DNA of 64,000 bases from Nonomuraea sediminis (GTDB taxonomy: Bacteria; Actinomycetota; Actinomycetes; Streptosporangiales; Streptosporangiaceae): contig NZ_JAHDTI010000001.1 in assembly GCF_018531495.1 (NCBI RefSeq), forward strand, positions 1,364,001-1,428,000, written 5' to 3'. The position numbers and the translations under genes are program-made. The notes below the pieces were generated by a model. It did no database searches, was not told where the DNA came from, and saw only the letters and a program-made list of their open reading frames with translations. This document shows positions 21,984 through 31,080 of this stretch, one piece after another. Positions within the stretch are counted from its first letter, which is position 1. Each line of letters starts with the position of its first letter.

Positions 21984-22733
21984 CTAGCGTTCGCGCCAAT
22001 CTTCGCGCTTGGCGACATAGCTGGGCTGGGTATTCACCGTGCCCCAGAAGGGGACTCTGGGAGTGGCGTGGTGCAGCGTGTCGTCGGGGATCAATGGCGG
22101 CGGCCCGCCGTCGCCACCGTGCCCGTTGCCTCGTTGGAAGGCGCGGGGCACCAGGCGGTGGATCAGCCAGCCGCCCACCGCCGCGGCCGCGATCACGAGG
22201 GGGAACGGCACGGCGAACAGGGCGAGCGCGGCGAACGCCAGGACGGCCAGGGCGATCAGCGCCGGGTGGGTGAGCGAGCGCTTGGCGACCCGGATGACGG
22301 CTTGGGCCACGATGGCCAGCACGGCCGGGGCGATCCCGGCGAACAGGGCGGTGACCACGGTGGTGTCCTGCCACAGGACGTAGATCGCCGACAACGCGAG
22401 CAGGGCAAGGACACCGGGGAGGACGAACAGGGCGCCGGCGACCAGGCCACCCCGCGTGCCGTTGAGCAACCAACCGACATAGATGGCGAGCTGCTGGGCC
22501 TCGGGACCCGGCAGCAGCATGCAGTAGTTGAGTGCGTGGTTGAAGCGCTGCTGGCCGATCCAGCGTTTGTCCTCGACCAGGGTGCGCTGCATGACGGCGA
22601 TCTGCCCGGCAGGGCCGCCGAAGGTCTGCAGCGAGATGCCGAACCAGGCGCGTACGGCCTGGCCAAAGGGGATCACGTCCTCGGGCTGATGAGAGTCGGC
22701 GGGGCTGGCAGCAGGAGGATGACGGTGGTTCAT
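21984..22733 (-). CDS. chrA: Chromate transporter ChrA, truncated (one CHR domain)
   Basis: A 249-residue CHR-family protein; the ATG at 22733 overlaps the upstream chrB-type stop (ATGA). FGQAVRAWFGISLQTFGGPAG and MLLPGPEAQQLAIYVGWL are the characteristic N-terminal CHR motifs, and about six membrane segments are visible. Full-length long-chain ChrA has two such domains in about 400 residues; here the second is absent, and the protein ends soon after the linker (PFWGTVNTQ), next to IS debris. It is probably a 3'-deleted gene, although short-chain CHR proteins can work as pairs. Confidence 0.78.
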   Translation of the reverse strand: MNHRHPPAASPADSHQPEDVIPFGQAVRAWFGISLQTFGGPAGQIAVMQRTLVEDKRWIGQQRFNHALNYCMLLPGPEAQQLAIYVGWLLNGTRGGLVAGALFVLPGVLALLALSAIYVLWQDTTVVTALFAGIAPAVLAIVAQAVIRVAKRSLTHPALIALAVLAFAALALFAVPFPLVIAAAAVGGWLIHRLVPRAFQRGNGHGGDGGPPPLIPDDTLHHATPRVPFWGTVNTQPSYVAKREDWRER

Positions 22734-23173
22734 GCGCGGCTTTCGTCCGAGTTGTGCAGGCACCAGGCGTAGAGCGCGTCGTAGACGAACAGCCCGCGCT
22801 CCAACAGCCGCGCGTCGTCGGCCTCGACCAGTGGCCCCGCCTCACCTATGGCGCGCAATGCCGCGCCGAAGGGGTGGGAGCCGACCTCGGTAGCGATGTC
22901 GGCGGCGTGCACGATCTGGGCCAGGCAACCGAGCCCCGGCCGATCGACCAGGCCGTACTGGTCGATGAGGACTTCGAAGGTGCACTTGCCGTCACGGTGG
23001 TCGTAGTCGGCGCCGGGCGCGTCGAAGGAGTATCCGCCCAGCTCCCGAGCGGTGGCCAGGACTTGGTCGGCTGGAACGTAGACGATCTCGGCGTCGTGGT
23101 CGATGAAGCGGCGGATCAGCCAGGGACAGGCGATCCGGTCGGTCTTGGGCCGTGCGCGGGTGGTCCATTTCAT
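22730..23173 (-). CDS. ChrB C-terminal-domain protein (chromate resistance)
   Basis: A 147-residue protein from ATG 23173, which overlaps the MFS stop. MKWTTRARPKTDRIACPWLI, HDAEIVYVPADQV and DGKCTFEVLIDQYGL match the ChrB C-terminal (DUF-type) domain with its conserved His/Asp/Cys residues. Such proteins accompany ChrA and act as chromate-responsive or reductase-like accessory factors. It is intact, unlike its paralogue at 24339-24634. Confidence 0.82.
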   Translation of the reverse strand: MKWTTRARPKTDRIACPWLIRRFIDHDAEIVYVPADQVLATARELGGYSFDAPGADYDHRDGKCTFEVLIDQYGLVDRPGLGCLAQIVHAADIATEVGSHPFGAALRAIGEAGPLVEADDARLLERGLFVYDALYAWCLHNSDESRA

Positions 23174-24342
23174 GACGGGTCTCCGGTGGGGAGCTGGACG
23201 CGCCGGAAGATGCGCCACAGGGTAAGGTCGTAGATGCTCTTGGTGACCCCGGCGATCAGGAACGGCAGAGCCAGGCTCAACGGCTGGAGCAGTCCGGCGA
23301 GCACGGGACCCGCGGGGCGGGTGACGTACCGGGCGGTGTTGGTCAGTGCCGCCGTCGATGTGCGTTCCTCAGCGGGGACCATGGCCATGACGTAGACCTG
23401 ACGGGTGGGCACATCCATCGACGACAGGCAGGCCCGGGCCAGCAGCAGGGCCGCCGCCAGCCCGAACGAGGGCGCGAAGGCGACGCCGATCAGCAGGAGA
23501 TTGCTGGGCAGGTGGGTGAAGACCATCGTGGGCAGCAGCCCGATCCTGGCCGCGATGACGGGAGCGAGCAGGAAGGAGGCGGTCTGCAGCACGGCGATCC
23601 CGGCGAACAGCAGGCCGATGCTGGTGGTGTCGGCCTGGTAGCGGACGCTCAGCCAGTAGGCCAGATACGCCTGCACCACGAATCCGCCGGCCAGGCTGTC
23701 GACGGCGAACAGGGCGGCAAGCCGTACGACTTCTGGACGCGGCCGGACCGGCGCGGACGTTCGAGGAGCGTGCACCTCGGCGGCGGCGGGCAGTCGCGAG
23801 GCCAGCGCCGCTCCCGAGGCCCCGACGGCCAGCAGTGTCCCGCCGAGCAGGAACCGATCGGGTGGGAGCGTGCCGAGCAATGCCCCGGCCGTCCCGGCGG
23901 TGGTGGCGACGGCGTTGTAGAGGCCGAAGCCGCGCACCACCTGCCGGTCGGCGACGCCGGTCCCGGCGAGCATGACCTGCTCCAGGGTGGTGAACGGCCC
24001 GGATTCGATCACCTCGACCGACATCGCCCCGGACAGAGCGCACAGGCTGAGCAGCCATACCGGCGCCCCGCTCGCGATGAGCGCCCCGCACCCGGCCAGC
24101 GCCAGGTACAGGGCGGCATAGGCGCAGCGGCGGCCGATCCGGTCGCCCCACCGGCCCAGGGCCAGGCTGGCCAGTGCGCCGCCCGCCACCACGGCCGTCA
24201 GCACCAGCCCCACCCCGGCGGCCGACAGGCCGTCCGCGCGCAGGAGCGTTGTCAGCTGCACCGCGGCCAGCCCGTAGGCCAGGCCGCGCAGGGCCTGCGC
24301 CGTGATCACCAGGCGCGCCACCCGCAGCCGGACCTCGCTCAC
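23170..24342 (-). CDS. Major facilitator superfamily transporter
   Basis: A 390-residue protein with 12 predicted membrane helices. The MFS loop 2-3 motif appears as LASLALGRWGDRIGRRCAY. It starts at GTG 24342, overlapping the broken chrB-type gene's stop (GTGA), and ends overlapping the next chrB-type gene, so it sits mid-operon in a chromate-type locus. The substrate is unknown; efflux is more likely than uptake given the context. Confidence 0.85.
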   Translation of the reverse strand: MSEVRLRVARLVITAQALRGLAYGLAAVQLTTLLRADGLSAAGVGLVLTAVVAGGALASLALGRWGDRIGRRCAYAALYLALAGCGALIASGAPVWLLSLCALSGAMSVEVIESGPFTTLEQVMLAGTGVADRQVVRGFGLYNAVATTAGTAGALLGTLPPDRFLLGGTLLAVGASGAALASRLPAAAEVHAPRTSAPVRPRPEVVRLAALFAVDSLAGGFVVQAYLAYWLSVRYQADTTSIGLLFAGIAVLQTASFLLAPVIAARIGLLPTMVFTHLPSNLLLIGVAFAPSFGLAAALLLARACLSSMDVPTRQVYVMAMVPAEERTSTAALTNTARYVTRPAGPVLAGLLQPLSLALPFLIAGVTKSIYDLTLWRIFRRVQLPTGDPS

Positions 24343-24634
24343 GCGGGCTCCCTGCCCAGCAGCAACCGGCGCCGGATGAACTCGTACAGGCCGTCGAACA
24401 GCGGGCCGGTCAGTTCCAGGACGCGGTCATCGCCGCAGACCATCGACAGGCCGCGCAGGACCATGTCCAGGCCCGGCGCCTCGGGAGCGTCGTAGCGCTC
24501 GTCGTCGATATCGGCCTCCCCTGGGCGGGGTCGTCCACGAAGACGAACTCCGCCTTGTCGTCGACGTGACGGCGGATCAGCCAGGCGCACGCGGCTCGGT
24601 CGATGTGCACCCCGGCACGGGCGGCCCATTTCAT
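24339..24634 (-). pseudogene. ChrB C-terminal-domain gene, internally deleted and frameshifted
   Basis: From ATG 24634 the frame reads MKWAARAGVHIDRAACAWLI and ends its match at FVFVDDP. The C-terminal match (DERYDAPEAPGLDMVLRGLS to the stop at 24339) is in another frame. The DCTFE-containing middle (about 40 residues) that is present in the paralogue at 22730-23173 is missing. A small deletion with frame loss near 24510-24530 explains this. Confidence 0.78.
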
Positions 24635-25100
24635 TCGGCCTCCTGCATCTGAGTCTCGGTCAGAGCGTGTACGGCCTGCCGGGCGGTCTCGCGCTCGGCG
24701 GGCGGGAAGAAGTCCCTGCGGTTGATCCGGCGCAGTTCGGCGCGGAGCCGTCCGGCGGCGCGGGCTCGTTCGCCGGGTGCGGCCTTGGCTGCGGAACGCG
24801 CTTGGTCATCACGGCGCGGTACTCCAGGATCCAGGCCGCGCGCATGGCCCTGGCGATCGGGCGCTCCTGCGCGACGCTGGCCGGCTCGGCCAGCCACACC
24901 ATCGCCGAGCCGTGCGCTTCGAGGATCTCCTCCGCGATCCATTCCAGCTGCTCGCGGGTGCGGGCGTCGGCAGGCAGGCCGGCCAGCCCATCGCCCAGGC
25001 GGGCGACGCCGAGCCGCTCGAACTTGCGCCAGATGGCGATCCGCGGCGTGGAAGGCTGCCGGGGAATCTTGTAGGCCGGCAACACCCACTGTCCAGTCAC
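24631..25100 (-). pseudogene. chrB: ChrB N-terminal-domain gene, frameshifted
   Basis: One frame gives WVLPAYKIPRQPSTPRIAIW through LEWIAEEILEAHGSAMVWLA and EYRAVMTK. The second frame gives RLRAELRRINRRDFFPPAER to the stop at 24631. Together they make a typical ChrB N-terminal protein, broken by one frame change near 24790-24810. The stop overlaps the next gene's ATG (ATGA). It could be a sequencing error, but the neighbour is also broken. Confidence 0.75.
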
Positions 25101-25527
25101 GTAACCATGGTTTCAGCAACCACGGTTACACGGCAATGGCGTCGACCACCGACGGCTGCTCAGGAGGTCTGTGCCCTGCTTGGAGAACATCGAACCGGTC
25201 GTCCGCGAGAACGCCCTTCTCATGCACAGCCAGGGCGGGCACGAGCACGAGGACGAACAGCAGGACGACTCCGACGCCTGACGAGGACGCGAAATTGTTT
25301 CTTCGACGCGTTCCCGAGCTCGCGGTGGAGTGGGACGACAAAGGGCTGATACTGCGTGACTGCACGCGCCCCAATAAGTATCGGGCCGGTCCGCACGTCT
25401 GTCGCCCTGCTCTCGAATATGAGCGAATGGGTGTGCAAGAAGAAATTGCTCGAAGGCATGGCCGACGTCCGCGACTCCGCGCAAATCCTGCGGGAGCTCG
25501 CGGACATCGGTCTGGTCGAAGCGCCTC
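25101..25527. other. 427-bp stretch without recognised genes
   Basis: Several overlapping open frames exist on both strands, but none shows a family, a ribosome site or consistent codon bias. It lies between the start of the broken chrB-type gene and the 3' end of the response-regulator gene, so it may hold the chromate-operon promoter. Confidence 0.4.
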
Positions 25528-26211
25528 TTATTGGGGGCTGACCAGTCCTGTTTGGTAGGCGATGACGACCAGTTGCGCACGGTCGCGGGCACCCAGTTTC
25601 GCCATCGCGCGGCTGACATGGGTGCGCACGGTTGCCGGGCTGAGAAACAACTCGGCACCGATCTCGTTGTTGCTCAGGCCCTGTCCCACCAGGGCTAGTA
25701 CTTCGCGCTCGCGCTCGGTCAGCACCGCGAGCCGGTCGCCCGCAGCCTGGGCAGCTCTATGGTGCGCGGTGAACTGGCCGATGAGGCGTCGGGTGATCCG
25801 TGGCGCGAGCAGCGCGTCTCCGGCAGCGACCACCCGGATGGCATGCAGAAGCTCGGCCGGTCCGGCATCTTTGAGTAGGAAGCCGCTGGCGCCGGCGTGC
25901 AAGGCGTCGTAGACGTACTCATCGGTGTCGTAGGTAGTGAGGATGAGGACGCGGACCTGCTCCAACCCGTGCGTCTCGGCGATCTGAGCGGTGGCTTGAA
26001 TCCCGTCCAGCTTGGGCATGCGGATGTCCATCAGGACGACGTCGGGGCGGGTAGCGCGGGCCCGCTCGACGGCTTCGGCGCCGTTAGTGGCCTCTCCCAC
26101 CACCGTGATGTCGTCCTCGAGGTCGAGCAGGACCTTGAACCCGGAACGCACCAGACCTTCATCGTCGGCGACCAGCACCTTGATGGCCTCGGTCGATGGT
26201 GACGCGTTCAC
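25528..26211 (-). CDS. NarL/LuxR-family response regulator (TCS copy 1)
   Basis: A 227-residue two-domain regulator, GTG start. The receiver has the acidic pair in VLVADDEG, phospho-acceptor Asp62 in VVLMDIRMP, and the lysine in GFLLKDAG; the HTH reads LTEREREVLALVGQGLSNNE. The GTG overlaps the kinase stop. It is about 85% identical by eye to the regulator at 44928. The partner kinase gene is frameshifted, so this regulator may be orphaned or driven by the paralogous kinase. Confidence 0.92.
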   Translation of the reverse strand: MNASPSTEAIKVLVADDEGLVRSGFKVLLDLEDDITVVGEATNGAEAVERARATRPDVVLMDIRMPKLDGIQATAQIAETHGLEQVRVLILTTYDTDEYVYDALHAGASGFLLKDAGPAELLHAIRVVAAGDALLAPRITRRLIGQFTAHHRAAQAAGDRLAVLTEREREVLALVGQGLSNNEIGAELFLSPATVRTHVSRAMAKLGARDRAQLVVIAYQTGLVSPQ

Positions 26212-27321
26212 AGGCGTGTCCCTGTCGGCGCGAGGGGCAGTCGTGCGCTGACTTCAAACCCGCCGCCCGGAAGCGGTCCGGCACGGAGTTCTCCACCCAG
26301 CAGCTGGCAACGCTCGCGCATGCCGAGGATCCCACGGCCGGGCCCGGCCGAACCATGGATGCTGGCCCCAAGTGCACGGCGGCCCTCATCGGTCACGCGG
26401 ATCTCCAAGTCCTCGATCCCGGGGTTCAGCGCCACCCCTCACCCGAGTCGGGCCGACGTGGCGGATCACATTCGTGATCGATTCCTGAACGATCCGGTAG
26501 GCAGCACCGCCCACCGCGCTCGGCAACGGCGCCACCGGCGAGCTCTCCTCAACCTCTATGTCGAGCCCCGCCTCGCGCGCCTTGACGGCCAGTTCGCCGA
26601 TCTGCCCCAGCCCCGGGTACGGCACGCGCCCGTCCTCGTCATCACGCAGCACCCCCAGGATGGCCCGCATCTCCCGCAGCGCCCGAGAACTGGTCTGCTC
26701 GATCGCGCGCAGCGCCTCTCGTGCCACCTCCGGCTTCTTGTCCAGCACGTGCGCGGTGACACCGGACTGGACATTGATGACCGCGATGGCGTGAGCGACG
26801 GTGTCGTGGACCTCGCGCGCGATCCGGAGCCGTTCGGCGTCGACACGCGCCCGCGCTTCTTCCTCGCGCGTGCGTTCAGCCAACTCAGCGCGCTCCAGGG
26901 CCTCGGCCGCGATGACCCGCCGGGATCGGACCGACTCGCCAAGGGCCGCACTCATGACCGACGCACCGATCCGGAAGAACACCCACCCGATGGCGGCGCG
27001 CGGCTCGATGTCGGCCGCCGCGACCAGCCAGCTGACGGCGAGCACCGTGGTCCCCACGCCGGCCACCACCAGCGACCGGCGCCCGTCACCGTAGGCGGCC
27101 AGGGTGTAGAGGGCAACGAACACCGGCACCGGCCACCGACGGCGGACGGCAACGACCACACCACTCACGATCAGCAGGACATAACCCAGGTATCCGAGGT
27201 CGGTGAGGGGCCGCGACGCCCCCTCGGCGGCAACGCGAGTCACAGTGCCCTGAACCTGCATCACGGTGACGAAGAGCGCGAGCAGCACCTCCTGCGCCGG
27301 CACAGGCAGGCGATGTTTCAT
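26208..27321 (-). pseudogene. NarL-type sensor histidine kinase, frameshifted (TCS copy 1)
   Basis: The first frame (from ATG 27321) carries the membrane region, EARARVDAERLRIAREVHDT with the phospho-acceptor His, and the N-box (ESITNVIRH), but runs out of frame after GPTRV. The rest (MALNPGIEDLEIRVTDEG to the stop at 26208, including the GILGMRERC G-box) is in another frame. Against the intact copy at 43717, one extra base near 26437-26445 accounts for it. The copy also lacks about 24 residues of the membrane region (between VFV and ALYTLAAYG). Confidence 0.88.
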
Positions 27322-27405
27322 GCCGCGATCCTACGGTTCTCACACGAGAGAACCCTCCACCTGGACGCGCGACCGCCCTACCCCGACGAGGGTACGTAGG
27401 CACAA

Positions 27406-27433
27406 GGCATCTACGCAGAACTGCGTAGATGCC
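27406..27433. promoter_or_regulatory. 13-bp perfect inverted repeat upstream of kinase gene (candidate operator)
   Basis: GGCATCTACGCAG and CTGCGTAGATGCC flank an AA spacer. Its near edge is 85 bases from the minus-strand kinase ATG at 27321 and it lies before the divergent gene at 27617. A closely related palindrome (core CTACGCAG/CTGTGTAG) is at 43607-43632, also 85 bases from the paralogous kinase ATG. Conservation of both sequence and spacing argues for a regulator binding site. Confidence 0.72.
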
Positions 27434-27616
27434 GCCACCTCCTGTCGGAGGCCTGGCCGCCTCGAAGGCGCGACGATCGATTCCGCGACCCCCAGGCGAT
27501 CGCCACTGGCACCTCGTCCGGCACAGGCCGAACCCAATCGCGCTCCGGCTCGCCCAAGACCACGGCACCCGGACATCGCGGGATCCCGGCGCTGAGTGAA
27601 TTCCCGTCAGCAAGAG

Positions 27617-28672
27617 ATGAGAACGAAGATGCAAATGCAGCAACGTCGATCAACCGCGGCAATCGCCACCCTGGTGTTCAGTGCAATGCTGGCCGTCACG
27701 GCGTCGTCGGCAGCCCCAGCGATCGCCAAGACCAACTCCTACACAGCGGCCACGCCCACACCCGCCTTCCCGACGTTCGTGCATCTGCCGGCCGATCAGG
27801 CGGCGCATCCGGACGCACGGCAAGAATGGTGGTACGTGATCGGCCACGTCGAGGCCCACGGCCACCGGTTCGGCTACGAGGTCACCATCGGCGGCGGCAA
27901 ACAGCCACAGGCCATAGTCTCGATCACCGACAAGACCAGCGGCACCTACTACACCAAGAGCCAGAGTTACCCGCTCGACCAGACCACCTTCTCCACCACC
28001 GAACTCGACGTCCGCACACCGTCGGCAACGCTGTCCGGGCCGATGGACGAGATGCGCCTGCACGCCACGCTGCCGGCCGGCCAGATCGATCTGACCCTCA
28101 GCGCGAAGGGACCCGCGCTGTACAACAACGGGACCGGGCTGATGCCCTTCCTCGGCGGCACGAGCTACTACTATTCCCTGCCCAGCCTGGCGACCCGGGG
28201 AACGCTCAAGGTGAACGACCGCACCTACCCGGTGACCGGCCAGTCCTGGCTGGACCGCCAGTGGGGCACCTGGGACTGGAGCACCATGCGGAAGTGGACC
28301 TGGATGCCGTTGCAACTGTCCAACGGCGACCGGGTCAACCTCTGGGACCTGTTCGCCGAGGGCACGGAGTTCTCCTACGCGACCGTGCTACGCCCCGACG
28401 GAACCCACCAAATCGTCGCGGTGAACCCGCTCGCCGACACCACCTCCGGCTACTGGACCAGCGCGACCACCGGGAACCGGTACGGCACGCGGTGGACCGT
28501 GAACATCCCCGCGCTGGAGGCCAGTCTCACCGTTGTCGCCCGGCCACAGGGCCAGGAACGCGTGGGAACCTTCGGCGGCACCTACGAAGGCGCGGCGAGC
28601 GTCACAGGGCAATACCGGGGCAAGCCGGTCACCGGACAGACCTACGTCGAACAGAACGGCAACTGGAGATAG
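27617..28672 (+). CDS. Secreted AttH/CrtC-like lipocalin-fold protein
   Basis: A 351-residue exported protein. A signal peptide (about residues 1-38, hydrophobic stretch IATLVFSAMLAVTASSAAPA) is followed by PDARQEWWYVIGHVEAHGHR, the DUF2006/AttH start motif, and GQSWLDRQWGTWDW, the conserved Trp-rich core. Family members include carotenoid 1,2-hydratase CrtC and other lipophilic-substrate proteins. It is divergent from the broken kinase gene across 295 bp holding the conserved palindrome, so TCS control is plausible. ATG 27617 is chosen; ATG 27629 is possible. Confidence 0.82.
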   Translation: MRTKMQMQQRRSTAAIATLVFSAMLAVTASSAAPAIAKTNSYTAATPTPAFPTFVHLPADQAAHPDARQEWWYVIGHVEAHGHRFGYEVTIGGGKQPQAIVSITDKTSGTYYTKSQSYPLDQTTFSTTELDVRTPSATLSGPMDEMRLHATLPAGQIDLTLSAKGPALYNNGTGLMPFLGGTSYYYSLPSLATRGTLKVNDRTYPVTGQSWLDRQWGTWDWSTMRKWTWMPLQLSNGDRVNLWDLFAEGTEFSYATVLRPDGTHQIVAVNPLADTTSGYWTSATTGNRYGTRWTVNIPALEASLTVVARPQGQERVGTFGGTYEGAASVTGQYRGKPVTGQTYVEQNGNWR

Positions 28673-28695
28673 CACTTCACCACCTGCCCGGATCA

Positions 28696-28718
28696 GAACC
28701 GCCCGCTAAAGGCGGTTC
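28696..28718 (+). terminator. Hairpin terminator after AttH-like gene
   Basis: GAACCGCC and GGCGGTTC form a perfect 8-bp stem with a 7-base loop (CGCTAAA), 24 bases after the stop codon at 28672. No long U-tract follows. Confidence 0.68.
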
Positions 28719-29040
28719 GGCCGCCCGATCTTCACATCGACGACCTGGACGGATGCCGGGGCCCGGGGCAGCGGTGGAAGGCTGCGACACGAAAAGACGA
28801 CCTCCGCTGCCCTCAAAACCCAGCCACGATCCTGGCGTGCGTCGGCGCCAGCAGATCAGCGGTCACGTCCCGCGAGGTGGTGTAGATCGTCTCGCGTGAG
28901 GCTCTGCTGGTTGACTATGCCGCCAGGAGTTCGGGGTGGCGTTGGTGGGCTTGTCGGTCAGCAGCGCCATGAAGACCATGTCGGGTGGAAGCGCTGGCGA
29001 CCGACGCGCGCCCGACTAGATCGCAGACCCGTCCAAGCAC

Positions 29041-29130
29041 TGGTCAAGCCTGTGGGTGCCGAAATTGGTGTCACCCTAAGCGACCTGCTCATTCTCATGG
29101 ATCAGGCCACCGAGGTGATCTCTGCATACC
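29041..29130 (-). pseudogene. C-terminal relic of rve-type transposase and IS end
   Basis: The reverse strand reads an HLGGLIHENEQVA-like end followed by a TAG and the sequence GGTGACACC...CACCCACAGG. The same layout ([33 protein letters not shown]) is at 45735-45815. It is therefore the right end of the same IS type, with the rest lost. Confidence 0.6.
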
Positions 29131-29256
29131 AGCCGAGTGCGAGAATGCCCGACGGGAATCCACAGCACCTCGTATGCCCCCGCTGTCCGAGGGACGCATG
29201 CCAGGTCAGAGCAGGTGACACTCTGGCAGGACCCGACCCACCTGCCCGGCCTCTCT

Positions 29257-29303
29257 TATAAGGAAAAGATAGAGAGAATGCTCTCGCGATAGTGTTCCCT
29301 TAT
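29257..29303 (+). promoter_or_regulatory. Nested inverted repeats overlapping LysR gene start
   Basis: An inner perfect repeat GAGAG-AATG-CTCTC (29272-29285) sits inside an outer imperfect one formed by ATAAGGAA and TTCCCTTAT; the outer right arm runs into the ATG at 29302. The area is AT-rich (TTATAAGG). Autoregulation by the LysR protein would fit. No Shine-Dalgarno sequence is visible before the ATG. Confidence 0.45.
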
Positions 29304-30204
29304 GGAGCTACGGCAGCTCGCCTACTTCGTCGCGGTCGCGGAGGAACAACACTTCACGCGCGCAGCCCAGCGGGTGAAGGTGGCGCAGCCAGCGGTCAGC
29401 CAGCAGATCATTCGGCTGGAGCGTGAGCTCGGCGAGCAGCTGCTCATCCGGACGCCGCGAGGCGTGCAGCTCACCGGTGCCGGCAGGGCATTCCTGCCGC
29501 ATGCCCGGGCCACACTCGCGGCCGCACAGAGCGGACGCGATGCGCTTGCCTCAATGCGCGGCCTGCTCGCCGGGCGGCTTTCCGTCGGCACGCTTGTGCC
29601 GGCGCCGCAGGAACTGCCGTCGCTGCTAGGCCGCTACCGCCGTGACCACCCTGGAGTCGAGCTGCGCCTGCGCGACGGACACACCACCTCGCTCATCAGC
29701 GAGGTCGACGAAGGAACACTCGACGTGGCCGTCATTGGGCTCGGTGCCCGCCAACCGGTGCCCGACAAGGTCGACTCACAGGTGATCAGAACAGAACCGG
29801 CCGTCATCGTGGTCTCCCGCGACCACCCGCTCGCCGCCTCTCACTCCGTCCCATTCGCGCAACTCCGCGACGAGCCCATGGTGACCCTTCCGCCGGAAAG
29901 CGGGCAACGCATGGCACTGGACGCGGCCGCGCGCACTGCGGGATTCACGCCCCGCATCGCCGCGGAGTCGAGCGACCTGGGGATCCTCGTCGATCTCGCC
30001 GCCGAAGGCGTAGGAATCGCGCTCGTGCCACGCTCTGCAGCACCGACGTCAGAACGGCTCGCGATCATCCAGCTCAGCCGGCCGAAACTGACTCGGCGAC
30101 TGATCTTGATCTGGCAGAAGGACGGCCTTTCACCCGCCGCGCGAGCATTCCTGCCCTACGCCAGAACCACTCTGGCTGACCCAGACGATTCAGTGGAGGT
30201 ATAG
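29302..30204 (+). CDS. LysR-family transcriptional regulator
   Basis: A 300-residue LTTR of normal length. The N-terminal HTH is classical (MELRQLAYFVAVAEEQHFTR, then VAQPAVSQQIIRLERELGEQ), followed by a periplasmic-binding-like effector domain (residues about 90-295, LSVGTLVPAPQELPSLLGRY). It converges with, and overlaps by 15 bases, the SDR gene at 30190. LTTRs often control a neighbouring enzyme gene, but here the neighbour is tail-to-tail, so the link is only suggestive. Confidence 0.92.
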   Translation: MELRQLAYFVAVAEEQHFTRAAQRVKVAQPAVSQQIIRLERELGEQLLIRTPRGVQLTGAGRAFLPHARATLAAAQSGRDALASMRGLLAGRLSVGTLVPAPQELPSLLGRYRRDHPGVELRLRDGHTTSLISEVDEGTLDVAVIGLGARQPVPDKVDSQVIRTEPAVIVVSRDHPLAASHSVPFAQLRDEPMVTLPPESGQRMALDAAARTAGFTPRIAAESSDLGILVDLAAEGVGIALVPRSAAPTSERLAIIQLSRPKLTRRLILIWQKDGLSPAARAFLPYARTTLADPDDSVEV

Positions 30205-30978
30205 GCCGCCGTCCACGACCAGGGTTTGGCCCGTGACGAAATCCGACGTTGGCCGGCACAGGAAGAGCGCCGCGCCGACGAGGTCCTCGGGCTGCTGGTC
30301 GCGTTTGATCGCACGGGCGGAAACGGCCGCGCGGCTGAGCTGATCAAGCACCGCGTCGTGCTCCAGGACGCCCGCGCTGAGGGTGAAGCCGGGAGCGATG
30401 CAGTTGACGTTGATGCCGTCGGGGCCCAGTTCCTTCGCCAAGGCGCGGGTGAAGGCGATGATCGCCCCCTTGGAGGTCACGTAGTGCAGTCGGAGCGGAA
30501 CCCCTAGAAATGGCGTTGCTGACGAGATGTTGACGATCTTGCCGCCGCCGCGCTCGCGCATGTGCGGCACGACGGCCTGGCAGGCGAGAAACATCGAGGC
30601 GACATTGACGTCCATGACACGCCGCCATTCGGCAAGGGGAATCTCCGTGAACGGTCTCATCACCAGCGAAGCGAACAGACCCGCGTTGTTGACGAGCAGG
30701 TCAATCCCGCCGAAACGCGTGATTGTCTCTTCGGCCATGCGCGCCACCGCATGCTCGTCCGCGACGTCCACCTCGATGCCGGCGCTTTTCTGCGGAAGGG
30801 CCTGAGCCGCTTCCTCGGCGCCGTGGAGATCGGCGATGACGACGTGCGCGCCCTCAGCGGCGAGGCCATGCGCGATGGCGTTGCCTATGCCCTGCGCTGC
30901 ACCGGTGACGATCGCGACTTTCCCCTCAAGTGGGGCGGCGGGACGAGCATCTTGCGACTTTTGGTTGGTCGTCGACAT
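30190..30978 (-). CDS. Short-chain dehydrogenase/reductase
   Basis: A 262-residue classical SDR. It has the TGxxxGIG cofactor motif in VTGAAQGIGNAIAHG, the NNAG motif in LVNNAGLF, catalytic Ser (NISSAT), and YxxxK as YVTSK. The acidic residue after strand 2 (VVIADLHG) favours NAD(H). The C-terminus ends in GQTLVVDGGLYLH, as usual for FabG-like enzymes. The substrate cannot be told. A degraded second SDR lies just upstream at 31081. Confidence 0.92.
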   Translation of the reverse strand: MSTTNQKSQDARPAAPLEGKVAIVTGAAQGIGNAIAHGLAAEGAHVVIADLHGAEEAAQALPQKSAGIEVDVADEHAVARMAEETITRFGGIDLLVNNAGLFASLVMRPFTEIPLAEWRRVMDVNVASMFLACQAVVPHMRERGGGKIVNISSATPFLGVPLRLHYVTSKGAIIAFTRALAKELGPDGINVNCIAPGFTLSAGVLEHDAVLDQLSRAAVSARAIKRDQQPEDLVGAALFLCRPTSDFVTGQTLVVDGGLYLH

Positions 30979-31080
30979 GGCGCAAAGCTAGCCGCCATGT
31001 CCGCTATAAGTCCAAGACATGATAGAGCTGGAAGCAAGACCAATTGCTTATCACAACGAATCCGGCCAGTCCCGATGATG

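Larger units (their letters stand above)
28673..29301. other. Gene-poor stretch with terminator and IS tail
   Basis: It starts with a strong hairpin after the AttH-like gene, contains a transposase C-terminal relic at 29041-29130, and ends with palindromes at the LysR start. The plus-strand open frame at 28896-29261 lacks a ribosome site and overlaps the IS relic antisense, so it is not called. Confidence 0.45.

Noticed and set aside
28896..29261. 121-codon plus-strand frame with a CPRCPRDAC motif
   Set aside because: No ribosome site, and its middle is antisense to an IS end relic; the Cys spacing is probably chance.
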